Of a stretch of 58,413 nt of DNA, positions 27,032 to 35,429 are shown piece by piece. Each line of letters starts with the position of its first letter. The stretch's first letter is position 1. Both the position numbers and the translations under genes were made by a program. This DNA comes from Bacteroidales bacterium (lineage in GTDB: Bacteria; Bacteroidota; Bacteroidia; Bacteroidales; UBA932), in NCBI GenBank assembly GCA_017458145.1, contig JAFTGA010000038.1:1-58413 (forward strand). The letters are read 5' to 3'. The notes beneath the pieces were generated by a model that did not search any database, was not told the origin of the DNA, and saw nothing but the letters and a program-made list of their open reading frames with translations.

Positions 27032-28009
27032 ATGAAAACGACCACGAAACCCGGGAGCCGGCAGCTCTCATTATCATTTTGCCCGATTGACCTTTTCCAG
27101 CGCTGCGGTGCTCTGCCCGGCGCGGGGTCCGTTCTATCGAAAGTGCTACTTATTCTCTGTCTGTGTCTCTCCCTGCCGGCTCTACCGGTTTCGTGCAGCC
27201 GGGACGCCCTGCAGGACAGCGGGCCGAAACCGGAGCCGCCCGTCGTGGTGGACTCCGTCCTGACCCGGATCCGCATGGACTGCGGCGAGCAGAGCGTCAG
27301 GAGGCTGGACCTGTTCATCTACAGTGCCGGCGGCACACGCCCTCTCGAGCATCATCTTCGCTATGATGCCCTCCCCGAGGAAGCCTTCGGACTGCCTACC
27401 CTGCCGGGAGAAAAAATCCTCGTGGGCATCGCCAACAGCCCGCACGACTTCAATCTCAATGCGCTCGCACGCTATGACGCGATGGAGCAGCTCGCCTTCC
27501 TGTTCTCCGACGACGATCCGGCATTCCCCGTCCTGGGCGGCCGGACCGTGACGGTATCCAACGCCGGGGAGGTCCGCCTGACTCCCCTGCTCTGCCGTGT
27601 GCGGCTCGCCGCCGTCAGCAACAGCATGGACGGCTACGAACTGCTGGAGGATCCCGCTGTCCGGCTGTGCGATATGCCGAACGCGGCGGAGATCCTGCGG
27701 GAGAAGGACTTCCGGCCGACTGAACTGATTGATTCCGAGGTATGGACACCGCTGCCGTATGATGTCGGCTTCTTCACGCAGGAGCCGGGCATCGAGCTCT
27801 GGTGCTACCCCAACGACACCCCCGAGACCACGCTCGGCGTCCCCCGTCCTACGCTCGAATTCCGCTGCCGAATCCGGGGCGGGAACTGTTCCTTCCAGGT
27901 ACCCCTGCCACCCTTGCCGCGCGCCAGCTCGGTCGATGTGGAGCTGACCATCGACGGCCCGGGCAGCCTCCGCTACAAGGTCCGTCAGACGGATAGCATC
28001 GACGAATAG
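27032..28009 (+). CDS. FimB/Mfa2-like fimbrillin-family lipoprotein
   Basis: 325 residues. A long N-terminal region with a hydrophobic segment (SKVLLILCLCLSLPALPVSC) ends in a plausible lipobox cysteine (LPVSC). The rest is beta-rich and resembles the Mfa2/FimB group, which anchors and regulates the length of Bacteroidales fimbriae: VRRLDLFIYSAGGTRPLEHH, KILVGIANSP and LTPLLCRVRLAAVSNSMDGY are typical strands. No major fimbrillin gene lies beside it, so an orphan or solitary adhesin role is likely. The lead before the hydrophobic segment is unusually long for a lipoprotein. The 3' end overlaps the opposing glycosyltransferase gene by 25 bp. Confidence 0.65.
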   Translation: MKTTTKPGSRQLSLSFCPIDLFQRCGALPGAGSVLSKVLLILCLCLSLPALPVSCSRDALQDSGPKPEPPVVVDSVLTRIRMDCGEQSVRRLDLFIYSAGGTRPLEHHLRYDALPEEAFGLPTLPGEKILVGIANSPHDFNLNALARYDAMEQLAFLFSDDDPAFPVLGGRTVTVSNAGEVRLTPLLCRVRLAAVSNSMDGYELLEDPAVRLCDMPNAAEILREKDFRPTELIDSEVWTPLPYDVGFFTQEPGIELWCYPNDTPETTLGVPRPTLEFRCRIRGGNCSFQVPLPPLPRASSVDVELTIDGPGSLRYKVRQTDSIDE

Positions 28010-29040
28010 ATATCGAAGTACTGCTTTGCCGCATTTTCCCAGGTGAAACGGGACAGATGCTCCTCCACCTGCTCCCGGGAGACCTGCCCGGAAGCGAACG
28101 CGTCCATCCCGCGCCGGAATTCCTCCTGCATCCCTCCGGGATCGAAAGCTTCGTTGAAATAGAACGCGACGGAGCCGCCCACCTCCGGGAGTGACGTCCG
28201 GGAGGAGCAGAACACGGGTTTGTAGTACTGCATCGCCTCGAGGACCGGGAGTCCGAAACCTTCCGTCAGCGAGGGGAAAAGGAATGCACTGCAATGCCGG
28301 AGATACCACTGTTTCTCGGATTCCCCCACCGCACCGGTCAGATGGACCCGGTCCAGGACACCCCACCTGCGGGCTTCATCCAGGATGTCCTCGCAGCAGG
28401 ATTTGTCCCCGTCCGGCCCGACGATATAGAGTTCATACTCATTCCCGCGGAGCAGCGCCGGCAGGCAACGCTGGTTCTTGCTGGGGACCACGCGGCTGAG
28501 CGTGAGCAGGAAGGGGCGCGACGGAAGAGGATCGGGATCCGTCACAAGCCCGTCGTATCGTTCGAAGCCGTTGTACACCACATCCACCGCCTTCCCGCGC
28601 AATTCCAGATTGTCCAGAAGATCCTTGCGCGTGTATTCCGAGATGACGGCAATCCGGTCGGAGGCGTCCACGGAGCGCTGCCACCGGTGTCTGAGGTACT
28701 GCTTCCGTTTGTCGGACGCGTCCACGTGCAGGTAATTCAGGTCGTGGATCGTGGTCAGGACGCGGACTCGTCGCCCGGAGGGCATATAACGGGACCGCTG
28801 GCGCGCGCAATGCCACAAAGAGACATCCTTCTCCAGCGGAAGATAGTACTTGTGCCAGTGCCGGAAAGCCTTGTACCGGACAGCGGGGCCGAAATCCCCG
28901 ATCCGGTCCTCCGGCAAGTATAAACCCAGGTCCACACCCCGGGCATGCGCCTCCGCCGCCAGGGCGGAAGCAAGCTGATCGCAAAAGGAATGGAATCCCG
29001 AACACGGGATCCGAAGTTGTTCACAATCGAAATAGATCAT
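27985..29040 (-). CDS. Glycosyltransferase family 4 protein
   Basis: 351 residues. Transfers a sugar from a nucleotide-sugar donor, probably onto lipid-linked polysaccharide or LPS core on the cytoplasmic side. GT-B features: LTTIHDLNYL and ISEYTRKDLLDN in the N-lobe, VVYNGFERY, and the GT4 donor motif FPSLTEGFGLPVLEAMQYY (E-x7-E) in the C-lobe. The start at 29040 (MIYFDCEQLRIP) fits; an upstream in-frame start would run into the previous gene. Last gene of the minus-strand polysaccharide operon, 8 bp after the GT9 stop. Confidence 0.88.
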   Translation of the reverse strand: MIYFDCEQLRIPCSGFHSFCDQLASALAAEAHARGVDLGLYLPEDRIGDFGPAVRYKAFRHWHKYYLPLEKDVSLWHCARQRSRYMPSGRRVRVLTTIHDLNYLHVDASDKRKQYLRHRWQRSVDASDRIAVISEYTRKDLLDNLELRGKAVDVVYNGFERYDGLVTDPDPLPSRPFLLTLSRVVPSKNQRCLPALLRGNEYELYIVGPDGDKSCCEDILDEARRWGVLDRVHLTGAVGESEKQWYLRHCSAFLFPSLTEGFGLPVLEAMQYYKPVFCSSRTSLPEVGGSVAFYFNEAFDPGGMQEEFRRGMDAFASGQVSREQVEEHLSRFTWENAAKQYFDIYSSMLSV

Positions 29041-29048
29041 CGTCTTTC

Positions 29049-30044
29049 TTACTTTTGGGCAGACAGCAGCACATCCACCCGCTCCACGATCTGCTCCGGC
29101 GAAATCTCCCGGAGACAGGCCAGGTCGCCCCGATGGCACCTGCCCTCTCCGTAGACGCTGCACGGCCGGCAGCTGAGCCCGAGCTGGACGTAATTGCGCT
29201 CCGGGACGGCCCCCCAGGCGGAATAGCCGACCGCCGGGTGCGTGGCGCCCCAGACCGCCACCAGCGGCGCACCGGCCAGCGAAGCCATGTGCATCGCGGA
29301 AGAGTCCATCGTGATCACGGCATCCAGATGCGCCATCAAGGCCACCTCCCCGGCCAGATCGGTCTTACCGAACACCGAGGTCAGATTCGGGAAAGCCGCT
29401 GCCATCCGGTCAGCATAGGAGCACTCTTCTCCGGGTCCGGAAAAGAGGAACACCCGGTCATATCGGGCACACAGCGCCGCAACCAGCCTGTCCCTCAGGT
29501 CCTCCGGATAGGTCTTGAGCGGGGACAGGGAGAAAGGCGCGAAGCCCACCCAGAGGCCGGGAGTCCGTTCGCCGAATACCGCAGGCAGGGGCAGCTCCGC
29601 ACGGCCGGGGACGGGAGGCGGTGCAATCGGGTAGCCCAGACGGGCAAACACGTCACAGAAGCGCAGCACGTTGTTGCGGAGCACCCGGACCCGTTTGTTC
29701 TTCCGGCGCAGCAGCGGCCTGCGCCCGCACTTGTCCTGACGGTAGGATGCCGTCCGGACGCCCCGGATCCCGAGCAGGAAGCGGACGGCCTTGCCGCGAA
29801 CCTCGTTCCGCATATCGGCGACCAGGTCCACCCCTCGCTGCGAAGCGTCCCGGACAATCTGCCCCACGGAGTCCACCGGGATAAAGTCCAGATCCGGAAT
29901 TCCGTAGAAGAAGGCCGGCATCCGCTTCTTGGTCGCGATCAGGATGCCCAGGTCGGGATAGGTCGCACGGAGCATCCTGACGGCATGGACCAACATCGCG
30001 ACGTCGCCGATACCGGCAGACCGGAGAATGAGCATCCGGGGCAT
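29049..30044 (-). CDS. Glycosyltransferase family 9 (heptosyltransferase-like)
   Basis: 331 residues. Resembles ADP-heptose:LPS heptosyltransferases: N-terminal MLILRSAGIGDVAMLVHAVR, a middle region with ADMRNEVRGKAVRFLLGI, then donor-site motifs FSGPGEEC, VFGKTDLAGEVALMAHLDAVITMDSSAMHMAS and VWGATHPAVG. Probably adds heptose or a related sugar to the LPS core. Its first base overlaps the last base of the DUF4254 stop (TAATG), suggesting translational coupling. Confidence 0.9.
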   Translation of the reverse strand: MPRMLILRSAGIGDVAMLVHAVRMLRATYPDLGILIATKKRMPAFFYGIPDLDFIPVDSVGQIVRDASQRGVDLVADMRNEVRGKAVRFLLGIRGVRTASYRQDKCGRRPLLRRKNKRVRVLRNNVLRFCDVFARLGYPIAPPPVPGRAELPLPAVFGERTPGLWVGFAPFSLSPLKTYPEDLRDRLVAALCARYDRVFLFSGPGEECSYADRMAAAFPNLTSVFGKTDLAGEVALMAHLDAVITMDSSAMHMASLAGAPLVAVWGATHPAVGYSAWGAVPERNYVQLGLSCRPCSVYGEGRCHRGDLACLREISPEQIVERVDVLLSAQK

Positions 30045-30652
30045 TACTTCTTCGCGTACAGGACCGGATTGGTATCCGCGTCGTTATACATCTTCATCTG
30101 CTTGTACACCTTCATATACTTGGCACCCGAGGCGATATCCTCCAGCAGCTCGGAAATCGCCTGCGTGAGGTCGAGGCGCTGCTGCAGGAGCACGGCCAGC
30201 TTGTCGGCACAGCGGCGGACGTGCTCCCCGGAGGCATCGCTCCGCTCCGTCTCCCTGCGCATATGATAGATCTTCAGGGCGAGGATGGACAGGCGGTCGA
30301 TCGCCCAGGCCGGAGTCTCCGTATTGATCCGGGCTCCCTCCTGCGGACGGATATCCTTGAAGCGGTTCAGGAACCAGGAATCGATATACTCCACCATGTC
30401 CGTACGGTCCTGGTTGGAGCGGTCGATCCGGCGCTTGATCGAGAGTGCGGCGACAGGGTCGATCTCGGGGTCGCGGATAATGTCCTCCAGATGCCACTGC
30501 ACCGTGTCAATCCAGTTTTTACGGTACAGCAGGAACTCCAGGCTGCCCTCGGCATAAGGATTCGGGCAGGGGGCGTCCACGTCATCTGTGCGGTGATAAT
30601 CGGCAATGACCCGGTCGAACAGGTCATTCATAAGCGAAATAGTCATCTCCAT
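30044..30652 (-). CDS. DUF4254 protein
   Basis: 202 residues, all-helical in appearance, no signal peptide or membrane segment. Recognisable DUF4254 blocks: YAEGSLEFLLYRKNWIDTVQ, WHLEDIIRDPEIDP, IDRSNQDRTDMVEYID and PAWAIDRLSILALKIYHMR. The family commonly sits next to glycosyltransferases in Bacteroidota; its biochemistry is not established. The position between a GT2-like gene and a GT9 gene fits a helper role in LPS or glycan assembly. Alternative starts at residues 3 or 8 are possible. Confidence 0.85.
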   Translation of the reverse strand: MEMTISLMNDLFDRVIADYHRTDDVDAPCPNPYAEGSLEFLLYRKNWIDTVQWHLEDIIRDPEIDPVAALSIKRRIDRSNQDRTDMVEYIDSWFLNRFKDIRPQEGARINTETPAWAIDRLSILALKIYHMRRETERSDASGEHVRRCADKLAVLLQQRLDLTQAISELLEDIASGAKYMKVYKQMKMYNDADTNPVLYAKK

Positions 30653-30673
30653 ATCCGTAGTGTTATTAATTGA

Positions 30674-31510
30674 TTACAAGATGTCCCGGAAGCGATCCGG
30701 GATGCGGACCACGATCTTGAGGCCGAACATGGCCGGTTTGTTGAGTGCATAGGGTGGACGCACCAGCGTCTGGCAGCAGCGCGCGAACCGCGTCCAGCGC
30801 CCGAAGTCCCGGGCGGGCAGGTCCGTGACATAGCGGATGGCGCGCGAGCGCTTCTGCATATGCCTGCCCCAGCCCTGGCTGAGCCGGTCGGCATCGCGGA
30901 AGCGGTCCTGCAGGCGTTTCATGTCAAAGTACCCGAAATGAAACAGATACAGGTCCCGGGCAATCTGGAAATCGTGCCCCTTGACCCGGTGGAATCCCGA
31001 CCCCCAGACGCAGGGACGGGCGATGACGGAAGGCTTGGTGTAGCGCGTCCCGATCTGGGCATAATGCCGCTGATGCAGGAACGGCTCCGCGTCCGTGATG
31101 TCCGCCTCTTCGCCCAGTTTCTGGCCGAAATCCAGGCCCAGCGCGGACAGGCTCCAGCCGATCTTCTGCCGCGACAGGAATTCCGGAAGCGAGAGGCCCA
31201 GCGCGGGATCGACGACGACGAACTCGTCGGCATCCACCCCGATTACGAGGTCATAACCGCTGTCCAGCAGCGCGGCCGCCTGACCGGAGAGGAACTTGAG
31301 CCGTCCCTTCTCCGCGGAGACCACCTGCGTGCCGATTTTCTCGTGCAGCACGGCGTGCGTCCCCTCGCAGAAGGAGCCGATCTGCTGATCCAGTCCGTCA
31401 AAGAAAATATACAGATTCTCCCGCCCCAGCTGCGCACCGTAGTATTCCACCCACTTTCGCAGGTAGAAGTCGTCGTTGCGGACCATCGTCAGGGCGGCTA
31501 TCTTTTTCAT
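30674..31510 (-). CDS. GT2/GT92-like glycosyltransferase
   Basis: 278 residues. The start [28 protein letters not shown] is the family opening, and the GT-A metal motif is VIGVDADEFVVVD (DxD). A later block FHRVKGHDFQIARDLYLFHFGYFD resembles the acceptor side of glycosyltransferases that belong near families 2 and 92. No membrane anchor is evident. Its start overlaps the uvrA stop by 4 bp (ATGA). Confidence 0.82.
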   Translation of the reverse strand: MKKIAALTMVRNDDFYLRKWVEYYGAQLGRENLYIFFDGLDQQIGSFCEGTHAVLHEKIGTQVVSAEKGRLKFLSGQAAALLDSGYDLVIGVDADEFVVVDPALGLSLPEFLSRQKIGWSLSALGLDFGQKLGEEADITDAEPFLHQRHYAQIGTRYTKPSVIARPCVWGSGFHRVKGHDFQIARDLYLFHFGYFDMKRLQDRFRDADRLSQGWGRHMQKRSRAIRYVTDLPARDFGRWTRFARCCQTLVRPPYALNKPAMFGLKIVVRIPDRFRDIL

Positions 31511-34296
31511 AAATATCTGGCAGTAAATGTGTCTGCATGCTTAAGCTCTTCGGGCGTGCCTTCGAACACGACCCGTCCGCCGTCCTCGCCCGCGTCGGGC
31601 CCCAGGTCGATCACCCAGTCGGCCGCGCGGATCACGTCCACGTTGTGCTCCACCACCACCAGCGAATGGCCGGCGGAGAGCAGCGCGTCAAACGCCTGCA
31701 GCAATTTCTCCACATCGAAGAAATGCAGGCCGGTCGTCGGCTCGTCGAACAGGAAGAGGATGCGCTCGGACTTGGCCTTTCCGCGGCTCAGCGACAGGAA
31801 CCAGGCCAGTTTGATGCGCTGGCTCTCGCCGCCGGACAGCGTAGAACTGCTCTGTCCCAGCTTGAGGTAGCCCAGGCCCACGTCCTGAAGCGGACGAAGC
31901 AGGGCCGCGGCAGTCTTCGCCTCGTCTTCCGTGCCTTCCGAGAAGAAGTCCACCGCCTCGTCCACGCTCATCGACAGGATGTCGTCGATGTTCTTGCCGC
32001 GATAGCGGACCTCCAGCACCTCGGGCTTGAAGCGCTTGCCGCCGCACTCCTCGCAGACCATCTCCACATCGGCCATGAACTGCATCCCGATGCGCACGAC
32101 TCCCTCGCCCTGGCACTCCGGACAGCGGCCGCCGTCGGTATTGAAAGAGAAATGGTTGGCCGTCAGCCCGGCAATCTTGGACGCCTGCTGGGCGGCCATC
32201 AGCTTGCGGATGCTGTCATAGGCCTTGAGGTAGGTCACGGCATTGGAGCGGGAACTCCGCCCGATGGGGTTCTGATCCACGTACTCCACCCGCGTGATGC
32301 GGTCCAGATTGCCGGAGAGCCCCCGGTGCGTCCCGGGCTGGTCGCCGGCTTCATTGATCCGGCGATACAGCGCGGGATACAGGATGTCGCCCACCAGCGA
32401 GGACTTGCCGGAGCCGGACACGCCGGTCACGACAGTCAGAACGCCCAGAGGGAAGCGGACGTCGATGTCTTTCAGGTTGTGCTCCATCGCCCCCTCCACC
32501 GTGATCTGGTAGTTCCAGGGACGCTTCTCCCGGAGGTAGCGGTGCTTGCCACCGTCCAGATACCGGAGTGTCAGGGATCGCTCGATATCGGAAGGCCGGG
32601 CCTTGTCGGCCTTGCCGTTGTAGACGATCTCGCCGCCGTTCACACCCGCCAGTGGCCCCATATCGATCAACAGGTCGGCCGCGCGGATGATCTCCTCGTC
32701 GTGCTCGACCACGATGACGGTATTACCGATGTCACGCAGGCGCCGGAGCACGCCGATCAGCCGTTCGGTATCGCGCGGATGCAGGCCGATGCTCGGCTCG
32801 TCGAGGATGTACATCGAGCCCACCAGGCTCGAGCCCAGCGCCGTCACGAGGTTCACGCGCTGGCTCTCTCCGCCGGAGAGCGTGTTGCAGGCCCGGTCCA
32901 GCGTCAGGTAGCCCAGTCCCACGTCGTCAATGCACTGCAGACGCGAGCGGATTTCCGCCAGCGGTTCCGCGACGATCTCCCGCTCCGAGGGGCTGAGCGC
33001 CAGCGAATCGAAAAACGCGCCCGCCTCCCTGACATTCATCGTCAGCACTTCGTGGATATTCTTGCCGCCCACCTTGACCCAGAGGGCTTCACGCCTGAGA
33101 CGGCTGCCGCCACAGGCCGTACACGTGGCCCGGCCGCTGAAACGGCTGAGCATATACTTGTACTGGATCTTGTAGCGCTGCGTCTCCACCCAGGAGAAAA
33201 AGTCATTGATCCCGACGAACGTATGGGGTTCTCCTTCGACGTATTTCTTATTCCAGATGAGATCCCGGGCCTCGCGGGAAAGGTTGCAGTACGGCTCGAA
33301 AACGGGAATCCCGTAATGCTCCGCCTCTGCGATGAGCATATCCTTGAACCAGCTCATTTTCTCCCCGCGCCAACAGGCGATGGCCCCGTCGTAAATGCTC
33401 TTGGTCTTGTCCGGGACCACGAGATCCTCGCTGACCCCGATGATCTTGCCCAGGCCGCCGCAGGTCGGACAGGCACCCAGCGGCGAATTGAAACTGAACA
33501 GGAATTCGTCCGGCACGCGGAACGTGATGCCGTCCAGTTCGAAGCGGTCGCAGAACGGCCGCAGACGACCGTCTTCGGCCGCCAGGGCGATCCGTCCGTC
33601 TCCCCGGGAGAACGCGTCCGCCACGGAAGCAAGCAGGCGCGTGCGGGTGTCGCCGGACGGCGCGCCGGCCAGGCGTGCCCGGTCCACCAGCAGCCAGGCT
33701 TCGGGGATGCCGTCGGCCCCCTGCTGCAGCGCGTCATCGATTTTGAGCGGAGCGCCGGACACGAAAAGCCGGTTGTAGCCATCTTCCTTGAGCCGGAGGA
33801 GCAGTTCCGTACGGTCCTTGCGCTCCTCCCATTTCAGATCGGCGAGTACGTACCAGGTCCCCTCGCCCGCCCCGGCCATCCAGTCCAGCACGTCGCCGAC
33901 GGACTCACGCCGGACCTCCCGGCCCGAGACCGGAGAATAGGTCCGCCCGATGCGGGCGTACACCAGCCGCAGGAAATCATATATCTCCGTGGTCGTGGCC
34001 ACGGTGGAACGCGGATTGCGGGTGCTGACTTTCTGTTCGATGGCGATGGCAGGCGGGATGCCGTCGATGCCGTCCACGTCGGGTTTGGTCATCCGTCCGA
34101 GAAACTGCCGGGCGTAGGACGAGAGGCTCTCGGAGAAACGCCGCTGCCCCTCGGCATAGAGCGTATCAAAGGCCAGGGAGGACTTGCCCGATCCGGAAAT
34201 GCCCGTGACAACTACGAACTTCCCGCGGGGAATCCGCAGGGTCAAGTTCTTGAGATTGTTGACCCTGGCGCCCTTGATCTCAATATATTCTTCCAC
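31507..34296 (-). CDS. uvrA: Excinuclease ABC subunit A
   Basis: Damage-recognition ATPase of nucleotide excision repair. 929 residues, near the usual 940. Two ABC modules: Walker [11 protein letters not shown] (about 32-41) and [10 protein letters not shown] in the second half, with signatures [12 protein letters not shown] and [12 protein letters not shown]. Zinc-finger cysteines appear as [17 protein letters not shown] and [38 protein letters not shown] is strongly conserved. It sits inside a polysaccharide operon, 3 bp after the wzz-like gene and overlapping the next glycosyltransferase. Many Bacteroidales carry more than one uvrA; whether this is the main copy cannot be told here. Confidence 0.97.
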   Translation of the reverse strand: MEEYIEIKGARVNNLKNLTLRIPRGKFVVVTGISGSGKSSLAFDTLYAEGQRRFSESLSSYARQFLGRMTKPDVDGIDGIPPAIAIEQKVSTRNPRSTVATTTEIYDFLRLVYARIGRTYSPVSGREVRRESVGDVLDWMAGAGEGTWYVLADLKWEERKDRTELLLRLKEDGYNRLFVSGAPLKIDDALQQGADGIPEAWLLVDRARLAGAPSGDTRTRLLASVADAFSRGDGRIALAAEDGRLRPFCDRFELDGITFRVPDEFLFSFNSPLGACPTCGGLGKIIGVSEDLVVPDKTKSIYDGAIACWRGEKMSWFKDMLIAEAEHYGIPVFEPYCNLSREARDLIWNKKYVEGEPHTFVGINDFFSWVETQRYKIQYKYMLSRFSGRATCTACGGSRLRREALWVKVGGKNIHEVLTMNVREAGAFFDSLALSPSEREIVAEPLAEIRSRLQCIDDVGLGYLTLDRACNTLSGGESQRVNLVTALGSSLVGSMYILDEPSIGLHPRDTERLIGVLRRLRDIGNTVIVVEHDEEIIRAADLLIDMGPLAGVNGGEIVYNGKADKARPSDIERSLTLRYLDGGKHRYLREKRPWNYQITVEGAMEHNLKDIDVRFPLGVLTVVTGVSGSGKSSLVGDILYPALYRRINEAGDQPGTHRGLSGNLDRITRVEYVDQNPIGRSSRSNAVTYLKAYDSIRKLMAAQQASKIAGLTANHFSFNTDGGRCPECQGEGVVRIGMQFMADVEMVCEECGGKRFKPEVLEVRYRGKNIDDILSMSVDEAVDFFSEGTEDEAKTAAALLRPLQDVGLGYLKLGQSSSTLSGGESQRIKLAWFLSLSRGKAKSERILFLFDEPTTGLHFFDVEKLLQAFDALLSAGHSLVVVEHNVDVIRAADWVIDLGPDAGEDGGRVVFEGTPEELKHADTFTARYL

Positions 34297-34299
34297 AAA

Positions 34300-35424
34300 T
34301 TACTCCTCTTCTTCCTTTTTGAGGTTCGCAAGCATGTCGCGGCCCCAGAGGATCCAGACCGCGGCAATCACGGCACCCAGGAAGATGCTCACCATCAGGA
34401 TCGTCGACTTGGAGGTGTTGCTTCGCTTGAGCGGCACCTGCGGCGGGTTGATCATCGTGAAGACCGGCGTCTCCTGCTGCACCTTCGCCTTGGCGGCCTG
34501 AAGCTGCTGGGAGCAGGTGTTGTAGAGCTGGTAGTTGAGCTGCATCTCATTCTGCAGGCGCTCCTGCTCCGTCATCACGCGCTGCAGGACGACTCCCTGA
34601 TTGCGGTCCACATAGCTGGCATAGCGCTGCTGCGCTTCGAAATACTTCTCCCGGGACTCGTCGTACAGCTTCTGGTAATACTCCAGATCCTGGCGCGCCT
34701 TCTCCGTGCGATAATTGGTCACGTAGGTCTGCAGGCGGCTGATCACCTCGTTCGAGATCCGTGCCGCCACATCCGGGTCCTGGGCCGTGACGGACAGGGA
34801 GATGATCGAAGTCTTCTTGTCCACGGCCAGGCTCACGTTCTGGCGGATGGCGTTGGCGATCTTCTCCTGCTCTTCCGTGAGTTTCTGCGGATTCAGGTCC
34901 GCAAAGCCCTCCACCTTCTCTTCCTTCTCCCGAAACAGGCCGGCAAACCATCCCAGCGCCTTGAAAGGAGCGCTCATCACCGCACCCCACCAGGGGGCGC
35001 GGTTATACTCCTTCAGGTAGGTGTAGTAGTCGCAGTGCGAGACGCCCTTCACTTCCTTGAAGTCCACCTGGACCGGGAAAAGTTCCACCACGAACGGCGT
35101 GGAGGACACGATGTCCGGATACAGCTCCGGATACACGGCATCCGCAGAACTCATCGAGCCGAGGTTCACGCCCGCCAGGCTCGCCAGCGAACTCAGGCCG
35201 CCCCCGCCCGTCTTGCTGACGGATTCCGGAGCGAGTTTGCTGCTGGAAGTGAATTCCCTGGGGACGCTGAAGCCGATCACCAGGCCCACGGCCGCGGCAA
35301 TGCCGCACCACTTCAGAATCATCTTCCACTCCTTCAAGAGCTTGCGGAGCAGCTCCATGATATCGATCTCGTCGTACTCCTCCTCCACGCGCTGGGGTTC
35401 GGTATATTTCCGGTTCTCTTCCAT
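34300..35424 (-). CDS. Wzz-type polysaccharide chain-length determinant
   Basis: 374 residues. An inner-membrane polysaccharide co-polymerase: helix 1 near [20 protein letters not shown] (about 34-53), a large periplasmic coiled-coil region ([20 protein letters not shown]), then a proline-containing helix 2 ([20 protein letters not shown]) near the C-terminus. No tyrosine-kinase domain, so it is the Wzz rather than the Wzc form. It follows the wza-like gene by 5 bp and precedes uvrA by 3 bp. Confidence 0.9.
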   Translation of the reverse strand: MEENRKYTEPQRVEEEYDEIDIMELLRKLLKEWKMILKWCGIAAAVGLVIGFSVPREFTSSSKLAPESVSKTGGGGLSSLASLAGVNLGSMSSADAVYPELYPDIVSSTPFVVELFPVQVDFKEVKGVSHCDYYTYLKEYNRAPWWGAVMSAPFKALGWFAGLFREKEEKVEGFADLNPQKLTEEQEKIANAIRQNVSLAVDKKTSIISLSVTAQDPDVAARISNEVISRLQTYVTNYRTEKARQDLEYYQKLYDESREKYFEAQQRYASYVDRNQGVVLQRVMTEQERLQNEMQLNYQLYNTCSQQLQAAKAKVQQETPVFTMINPPQVPLKRSNTSKSTILMVSIFLGAVIAAVWILWGRDMLANLKKEEEE

Positions 35425-35429
35425 AGGGC

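Noticed and set aside
31688-32116. Secondary frame inside uvrA
   Set aside because: Low-complexity out-of-frame reading of a conserved ABC domain.
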